DNA of 12,421 nt from contig CAZMRK010000239.1 in assembly GCA_964568355.1 (NCBI GenBank), positions 1 through 12,421 on the forward strand, written 5' to 3'. Origin of the DNA: JAJPJX01 sp964568355. Its GTDB lineage: Bacteria > Acidobacteriota > Terriglobia > Bryobacterales > Bryobacteraceae. Position 1 is the stretch's first letter; every line of letters starts with the position of its first letter. A program made the position numbers and the translations under genes. The notes below the pieces were generated by a model, which had not been told where the DNA came from, did no database searches, and was given only the letters and a program-made list of their open reading frames with translations. This document shows, piece after piece, positions 7,751 to 12,421 of this stretch.

Positions 7751-10507
7751 TTCGGCGCGGAGGGACTGCATGGGGTCCAGATGCGCGGCGCGCCAGGCGG
7801 GCAGCAAGGCCGCCCCGAGCGCTACAGCGATGAGCAGCAAAAAGACCGCGCCCAGAACGGACGGATCAAACCGCTTCACCCCATACAGCAGGGATTCGAT
7901 CCAGCGAGTGGCGGCCCAGCTTGCGGCAAAGCCGACCAGCGTCCCGGCCGCCACCGGCCGCAGCACCTGTAGGATAACGAGCCGCAGGATCTGCCACCTT
8001 GCAGCACCGAGCGCCACCCGCAGGCCGAACTCTCCTCGCCGCCGGGCACTCGAATAGGCCGCGACGCCGTGCAACCCGATCGCGCCCAAAAGCAGGGCAA
8101 AACAGGCAAACAGCGTCAGGAGCGTGGCGAACAACCTCTCCTGATGGAGGCTCTCCACGATGAGACCGGTCTGGGTCTTGACGTCCTTCATGATCAGGTC
8201 CTGGCTGGCAGCGGAAACGACCTGGCGGATCGAACCTACCAGGGCCAGCGGATCGCCCGCGGTCCGAACGGCGAAGGACCTCCCGGTGAAACCGTAGGAA
8301 CTCTGGAAGGGCATGAAAACCGTGGGCTCGATCGCGTGGCGGAGACTCTGGTACCTGGAGTCCCGCACGACTCCGACTACTTCCGCTTCGAAGATCCGGC
8401 CGCCGGCATGGCGCCGGAGGATCTGTCCGACGGCAGGGCGGTCACCGCACAAGCGCCGGGCCGCTATCTGGTTTAAAACAATGACGGCCTGGGCAGAGGC
8501 CGCCTCGCCCGGAGAGAAGGTCCGGCCCGCGAGAACTGGTATGCCCATCGTCTTGAAAAATTCGGGCGTGACGGTATTCATCAGCAGATCTACCGGTTTC
8601 CAGCCGGTTCTGCCGGAAGAAAGCTCGGTGCTCACATGCCAACCGTTGATCAAAGGATGCGACATAGCCGAGGCCGAAAGAACTCCGGGAATCGCTTTGA
8701 CAGACGGGAGGAGGGCATCATACACCGCGCCGGCCTGTTCCGCCCGCAAACCCTGGCCGGCAAAATCGAGGCGGAACAGCAGCAAACGATCGCGAGTGAA
8801 GCCGGTATCGACGCTGTATAGGTTTCCGAGCGTGCGCAGGAAAAGGCCGGACCCGGTGAGCAGGATCAAGGCGAGCGCAGCCTGGCCGGCGATCAGCCAG
8901 TTGCCGAGAGAGAAGGCGCTACGGCGGGCAGCACTGTAGGCATTGTCCTTGAGCCTGGCTGCGATATCGACCCGGGTGGATTGCAAGGCCGGCGCCAAAC
9001 CGAACAGCACGGCGGTGCACATGGTTACCAATACGGTGAACCCCAGGATCCGGAGGTCGAGGGAAAGGTCCAACCAGACCGCGTTCAGAAACGGACCCAC
9101 GGTCAAGAGGCCGGCGACCAGCGGCGTGCCCCACACGGCAAACAGCGCCCCGGCGACAGCTCCGAGAGCCGACAGCACGAGACTCTCAATGAGGAGTTGC
9201 CGGATGATGCGTCCCCGGCCGGCTCCCAAAGAAAGCCTCACGGCGACTTCTCTCTGTCTCGCCGCGGAACGCGCCAGTTGGAGGGTGGCCAGATTCACAC
9301 AGGCCAGCAGGAGCACGATGCCCACAATCGCCAGCAGGATCAACAGCGGGCGGCGTACCATCGTGCGCAGCACATCCAGGCCCTTGTCACCGGGCATCAG
9401 AAGGATTTGCGGATTTTTCGCCTGCTGGAGCGCGGGCACGCCGGAATCGGCAAGAAAGGCTCGAAATACAGCGGTCAAGCGGGCGGCGGCGGTTTGCATG
9501 GTCACTCCCGCTTTGCGCCGGCCCATGAGTTGAATCCACCAGTAGTCGGGCGCCGTTTTCGGTTTTCCCGCGCGGCGGAACTCGACCGGAGCCACGGTGT
9601 CCAGGGCGCTCAAGGGCGCAAAGATATCGGTAGGACCGTCGAATCCCGCAGCCGAGATGCCGCGGAAAGCAGGGTCCGTCACGCCTACAACGGTCATGGG
9701 GACCCCATTCAACCGGAGAACTTTACCGAGTATCGCGGGGTCCCGCTCGAGCGAACTCTCCCAGAAACTATGGGTGATCACAATGGCGGCACTGCCGGCC
9801 TGGTCATCATGTTCGAGCAAGCCGCGGCCCAGCGCGAGATTCACGCCGATCACCTGGAAGAAATTGCCGGATACCAGAGTCAGGCGTGCCGGACGGCCGC
9901 CCGCAGATCCGCTCACGCCAACCTCTCCAGGGCTGAAAAAGGCAAAAGTGTCCACCACATCGGCCACGGCCGTGCGGAAGGCACCGATGGCCGCGAGCGG
10001 GAAGGTATTGTAGATTTGCCGACCGGTGGCCGAGTCAAGCCGATCGCTAGAGTTTTTCTTCTTGAGGTCGCCGAAGGGAGACTCGGCGGATGCGTTCAGA
10101 ATCACAAGCTGCTGGGGATCCGGCACCGGCAGGTGGCGCAGCAGGACGGCATTGACGACCGTGAACATGGCGGTATTGGCACCGATGCCGAGAGCCAGAG
10201 AGACGATAGCCACCAGGACAAATCCCGCGGAGTTTCGGAAGGTACGGAACGCATAGCGCACGTCCTGGGCCAGGCAGTCTACCGCGCCCCACCCCCATGC
10301 CTCCCGGCTCTGCTCTCTCAGCAGGGTGACGTTACCAAACCGGCGCCGCGCCGCCTGGGCGGCTTCTCCGGCTTCGACGCCATCTTTGCAGGCTTCCTCC
10401 GCCTGCATTTCCAGATGAATTTGCATCTCTTCCGCGAGGTCGCGATCGAAACTGTCGCGATAGAAGAGAACCGCAAGCCTGCGGCCAACCCGGCCGATCC
10501 AAGACAT
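7748..10507 (-). CDS. ABC transporter permease of the ADOP (Acidobacterial duplicated orphan permease) family
   Basis: A 919-residue inner-membrane protein built from two MacB/FtsX-like halves. A charged N-terminal segment (~15-70; FDRDLAEEMQIHLEMQAEE, then AARRRFGN) is characteristic of ADOP proteins. Helix ~95-118 (FVLVAIVSLALGIGANTAMF) and a large periplasmic domain (~120-380) follow. The first FtsX block is ~388-510, with ARQREVAVRLSLGAG. The second half repeats the plan: helix ~540-558, periplasmic domain, and FtsX block ~800-915 with RRGEFGLRVALGAAR. It ends in DPMQSLRAE, the usual family C-terminus. Relatives such as MacB work with an ATPase in lipoprotein or peptide export; ADOP genes are mostly found without an ATPase partner, and none is visible here. 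ATG 10507 is the first start after an in-frame TAA just upstream and gives the family N-terminus. No Shine-Dalgarno precedes it, and the start lies inside a palindrome. Role unknown. Confidence 0.93.
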   Translation of the reverse strand: MSWIGRVGRRLAVLFYRDSFDRDLAEEMQIHLEMQAEEACKDGVEAGEAAQAARRRFGNVTLLREQSREAWGWGAVDCLAQDVRYAFRTFRNSAGFVLVAIVSLALGIGANTAMFTVVNAVLLRHLPVPDPQQLVILNASAESPFGDLKKKNSSDRLDSATGRQIYNTFPLAAIGAFRTAVADVVDTFAFFSPGEVGVSGSAGGRPARLTLVSGNFFQVIGVNLALGRGLLEHDDQAGSAAIVITHSFWESSLERDPAILGKVLRLNGVPMTVVGVTDPAFRGISAAGFDGPTDIFAPLSALDTVAPVEFRRAGKPKTAPDYWWIQLMGRRKAGVTMQTAAARLTAVFRAFLADSGVPALQQAKNPQILLMPGDKGLDVLRTMVRRPLLILLAIVGIVLLLACVNLATLQLARSAARQREVAVRLSLGAGRGRIIRQLLIESLVLSALGAVAGALFAVWGTPLVAGLLTVGPFLNAVWLDLSLDLRILGFTVLVTMCTAVLFGLAPALQSTRVDIAARLKDNAYSAARRSAFSLGNWLIAGQAALALILLTGSGLFLRTLGNLYSVDTGFTRDRLLLFRLDFAGQGLRAEQAGAVYDALLPSVKAIPGVLSASAMSHPLINGWHVSTELSSGRTGWKPVDLLMNTVTPEFFKTMGIPVLAGRTFSPGEAASAQAVIVLNQIAARRLCGDRPAVGQILRRHAGGRIFEAEVVGVVRDSRYQSLRHAIEPTVFMPFQSSYGFTGRSFAVRTAGDPLALVGSIRQVVSAASQDLIMKDVKTQTGLIVESLHQERLFATLLTLFACFALLLGAIGLHGVAAYSSARRRGEFGLRVALGAARWQILRLVILQVLRPVAAGTLVGFAASWAATRWIESLLYGVKRFDPSVLGAVFLLLIAVALGAALLPAWRAAHLDPMQSLRAE

Positions 10508-10524
10508 AGTTTAACTATGCATAG
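10505..10524. promoter_or_regulatory. Palindrome cluster covering the ADOP start codon, candidate operator
   Basis: CATAGTTTAACTATG (10505-10519) is a perfect inverted repeat with 7-bp arms around one T. It overlaps CTATGCATAG (10515-10524), a perfect 10-nt palindrome. Together they give three CATAG half-sites in alternating orientation. Positions 10505-10507 are the ADOP start codon on the minus strand. The stretch is AT-rich in a GC-rich window and leaves no Shine-Dalgarno, so it could be a repressor site or part of a nearly leaderless promoter (TATGCA as -10). ADOP genes are often linked to PadR-type repressors in Acidobacteriota, but no regulator gene lies in this window. Confidence 0.5.
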
Positions 10525-10529
10525 ACTGA

Positions 10530-10551
10530 CTCAGGCTGAGGAGAATGTCAA
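10530..10551 (-). promoter_or_regulatory. Second inverted repeat and TTGACA hexamer upstream of ADOP gene
   Basis: CTCAG-G-CTGAG (10530-10540) is a perfect 5-bp inverted repeat. Just upstream on the minus strand, TTGACA (10546-10551) equals the -35 consensus, 5 nt after the end of the aldo/keto reductase gene. At 17 nt spacing the -10 position reads CAGTCT, a poor match; the better TATGCA lies about 22 nt away. A promoter for the ADOP gene is therefore suggested but not established. The repeat has no following T run, so it is not a convincing terminator. Confidence 0.3.
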
Positions 10552-10555
10552 GGGG

Positions 10556-11584
10556 TCAGGGCGACGAGTGTACGGAAGAGCCTGGATGCGGCCCGCCGAG
10601 AGAAGGCTCCACGGCCAGTTCAGGCGGCCAGGGAGCGGGCGGGTGCCAGGTGAGCGCGGCGAGGGCGTTTTCCAGATGACTGTGCGTACGGGCTCCACAA
10701 AGGACGGTAGTGACGTCGGGATGGTCCAGGACCCAACGCAGGGCCATTCGTAGGGGCGGGACTCCCCATTGGGCGGCAGTCTGGTGCAGTTGCTCAACGA
10801 CACGGAAATTCGGCTCTCTGAAATAGACGTCCACGTGGCCGGGGATCACGTGGAAGCGCGTTCCGGGCGGCAGGGCGCTGCGATCGGGGGAATACTTGCC
10901 GGCCAGGAAGCCCGCGCCCAGTGGGCTGTAGCCCAGAAAGCCGATCTGCTCTTCGCGGCACAAGGGCAACAGGCCTGTTTCGGCTTCGCGAGCGGCCAGG
11001 TTGCAAATCGCCTGGACCCCTTCCAGACGGGGAATCGCGAGACGGCGGCTGATGGCGAGCGCGTCGCGCAACTGGCCGGGTGAAAAATTGCTGCAGCCGG
11101 CGGCGCGGATCAAGCCGGCGGCGCGCACCTCTTCCATCGCGGTGAGCGCTTCTTCAAGCGGCGTGCCGGCGTCGTAGCTATGGAACAGGTAGAAGTCCAG
11201 GCGGTCTGTCTGAAGCCGTTCGAGACTGGCTTGCAGGGCCTCGCGCAGATGCGCGCGGGTGAAGTTGGTGGAGACTTTGCTGACCAGCACGATGCGGTCG
11301 CGCATGCCGGTGAGTCGCAGCCATCGTCCGATGATCTTTTCCGAAGAGTGATGTTCGCCGGAGACTTCGCGCACATCGTCCACCTGGAAGGCCGACTTGC
11401 GGTAGTCGCGTGCCTGGCCGCCGCCATAGGCTTCGGCGGTGTCGAAGAGGGTAATGCCCTGCTCGACAGCGTAATCCATCAGAGCGAAAGAGGTCGCCTC
11501 GTCGACCTCGCGGCCGAAAGTGGCGCAGCCCAAGCCCAGGCGCGGGACCCGGATGCCGCTCCTGCCCAGTTCACGAATTTCCAT
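10556..11584 (-). CDS. Aldo/keto reductase with an insertion near the active site
   Basis: A predicted 342-residue cytoplasmic NAD(P)H-dependent oxidoreductase with a TIM-barrel fold, reducing aldehydes or ketones to alcohols. The catalytic tetrad is visible: D48 and Y53 in FDTAEAYG, K103 in VLVSKVS, H135 in LFHSYD. Later family motifs are GCSNFS (~163), YSPLGAGFLAGKY (~219) and, near the cofactor site, LCGARTHSHLENALAAL (~295-311). Oddity: most relatives place a short YGxGxSE turn after the catalytic tyrosine, whereas here ~22 extra residues (~58-79, including QARDYRKSAFQVDDVREVSG) separate Y53 from SSEKIIGRWL. Length is otherwise normal. ATG 11584 is preferred over an in-frame TTG at 11596, which would overlap the upstream stop. 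A weak purine site (ACGGGA) precedes it. It begins 8 nt after the dioxygenase gene and is probably translated from the same mRNA. Substrate unknown. Confidence 0.9.
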   Translation of the reverse strand: MEIRELGRSGIRVPRLGLGCATFGREVDEATSFALMDYAVEQGITLFDTAEAYGGGQARDYRKSAFQVDDVREVSGEHHSSEKIIGRWLRLTGMRDRIVLVSKVSTNFTRAHLREALQASLERLQTDRLDFYLFHSYDAGTPLEEALTAMEEVRAAGLIRAAGCSNFSPGQLRDALAISRRLAIPRLEGVQAICNLAAREAETGLLPLCREEQIGFLGYSPLGAGFLAGKYSPDRSALPPGTRFHVIPGHVDVYFREPNFRVVEQLHQTAAQWGVPPLRMALRWVLDHPDVTTVLCGARTHSHLENALAALTWHPPAPWPPELAVEPSLGGPHPGSSVHSSP

Positions 11585-11592
11585 AGATCCCG

Positions 11593-12381
11593 TCAAGCGG
11601 CCACCGAGTAGCGCACCAGATGTTGTACTTCGACCGGCAGCTTTTCAAAGACATCCGGCGGCAGCGACGGGACCTGCGAGTCCTTGCCGTGATGCGCTTC
11701 CACAATCTGCTCGCGATCCACGGTACCGGGGCGCAGGGGATTGATGTTAAGCCACCACGGCGCATAGCGGACGATGACGGCGACGCGCGGGCGATCGGTG
11801 AGATTGGGCGCGACGGCGTGCCAGAGCCGGGCATCGAAGACCGCAACGCTGCCGGCGCGGCCGCGCAGGCGGGTTTCGCCCGGATAGGGCACGATGGGCG
11901 GGAAAGGCCCGTCTTTGCGGGGATGATCGGGGCGGCGATGACTGCCGGGCACGACAATGGTGCCGCCGCCGGCCTCGGTGAAATCGCTGAGCATCCACAT
12001 GGTGACGATGTGCATGAGGCAGTCCGGATAGGGTGCGGGGATGCGGGCTGCTCCGGCCTGGTTATAGGGCCAGTCGGCGTGCAGATCGCCGCGTGGGATG
12101 CCGGGCGCATTGATGGTGCCGGTGAACATGGAGATGCGGCAGTGCGGACCTAGAAGCGATTCGATCAGCGCGAGCAGCCGCGGTGACGCGAGATAGGGGG
12201 CAAGCGCCTGGTTGAAACGCAGGAAACCGGGTACATACCCGGAGGGTAGCGGGAGCACGGTGTGCTTGTAGACGTCGCGCAGCACGCTGTCGTGAACGGC
12301 TGCCACCTCATTCTGTGGAATCAAATCATCGAGATAGCAATAACCCTGGGAACGAAACTGCTCTTCGAGAGAAGTACTCAT
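11593..12381 (-). CDS. Phytanoyl-CoA dioxygenase (PhyH) family Fe(II)/2-oxoglutarate oxygenase
   Basis: A 262-residue predicted cytoplasmic oxygenase of the PhyH family, which couples 2-oxoglutarate decarboxylation to hydroxylation of a small molecule. The iron-binding triad appears as H101 and D103 (LHADWPYN) and H188 (RLWHAVAPN). R199, eleven residues after H188, fits the 2-oxoglutarate carboxylate-binding arginine. Supporting motifs are the N-terminal FRSQGYCYLDDLI, the strand VTMWMLSDFTEAGGGTIVVPGSH (~126-148) and a glycine-containing GRAGSVAVFDARLWH strand before the distal histidine. Length is usual for the family, and all iron ligands are present, so it should be active. ATG 12381 matches the family start; AGGAGA lies 17-22 nt upstream, rather far. 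It heads the minus-strand run dioxygenase, reductase, and perhaps permease. Bacterial PhyH proteins act on diverse substrates, so true phytanoyl-CoA activity should not be assumed. Confidence 0.92.
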   Translation of the reverse strand: MSTSLEEQFRSQGYCYLDDLIPQNEVAAVHDSVLRDVYKHTVLPLPSGYVPGFLRFNQALAPYLASPRLLALIESLLGPHCRISMFTGTINAPGIPRGDLHADWPYNQAGAARIPAPYPDCLMHIVTMWMLSDFTEAGGGTIVVPGSHRRPDHPRKDGPFPPIVPYPGETRLRGRAGSVAVFDARLWHAVAPNLTDRPRVAVIVRYAPWWLNINPLRPGTVDREQIVEAHHGKDSQVPSLPPDVFEKLPVEVQHLVRYSVAA

Positions 12382-12421
12382 AGGCTGAGACCCTTTTCTC
12401 CTGGATCGAGTGCGTTGTTTC

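Noticed and set aside
8981..10753. 590-codon open frame on the plus strand opposite the ADOP permease
   Set aside because: It runs across the ADOP start, the palindromes and the end of the reductase gene. Its translation is low-complexity in R, H, G and Q, consistent with an antisense shadow.

Overview
The window reads as chromosomal DNA of a GC-rich member of the Acidobacteriota, probably Solibacter/Bryobacter-like. The main support is the gene at 7748-10507. It encodes a 919-residue protein with the layout of the ADOP family (Acidobacterial duplicated orphan permease): a small charged N-terminal segment followed by two MacB/FtsX-type permease halves. The assignment comes from reading the sequence, not from a database search.

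Layout, left to right. (1) Positions 1-2390, minus strand: the first ~796 residues of SecA, the preprotein translocase ATPase, cut by the window edge. (2) Positions 2508-3272, plus strand: an AlkD-like DNA alkylation repair glycosylase, divergent from secA. (3) Positions 3269-6262, minus strand: a large membrane hybrid histidine kinase (CHASE3, three PAS, HisKA, HATPase, receiver). Its stop codon overlaps that of the AlkD gene. (4) Positions 6481-7746, plus strand: a 12-helix major facilitator transporter, divergent from the kinase. (5) Positions 7748-10507, minus strand: the ADOP permease, whose stop lies one base from the transporter's stop. (6) Positions 10556-11584, minus strand: an aldo/keto reductase. 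(7) Positions 11593-12381, minus strand: a phytanoyl-CoA dioxygenase (PhyH) family Fe(II)/2-oxoglutarate oxygenase.

The clearest functional grouping is the dioxygenase and reductase, 8 nt apart on the same strand and probably co-transcribed. The ADOP gene follows after 48 nt, but that gap holds a cluster of perfect palindromes, one covering the ADOP start codon. The ADOP gene may therefore have its own control. The remaining genes look like independent chromosomal functions. I saw no RNA genes, CRISPR arrays, insertion sequences, attachment sites or convincing intrinsic terminators.

I found no clear new multi-gene system. The best leads are the palindrome cluster at the ADOP start, the PhyH-reductase pair with its unusual insertion in the reductase, and the two convergent gene pairs that leave no room for a terminator.
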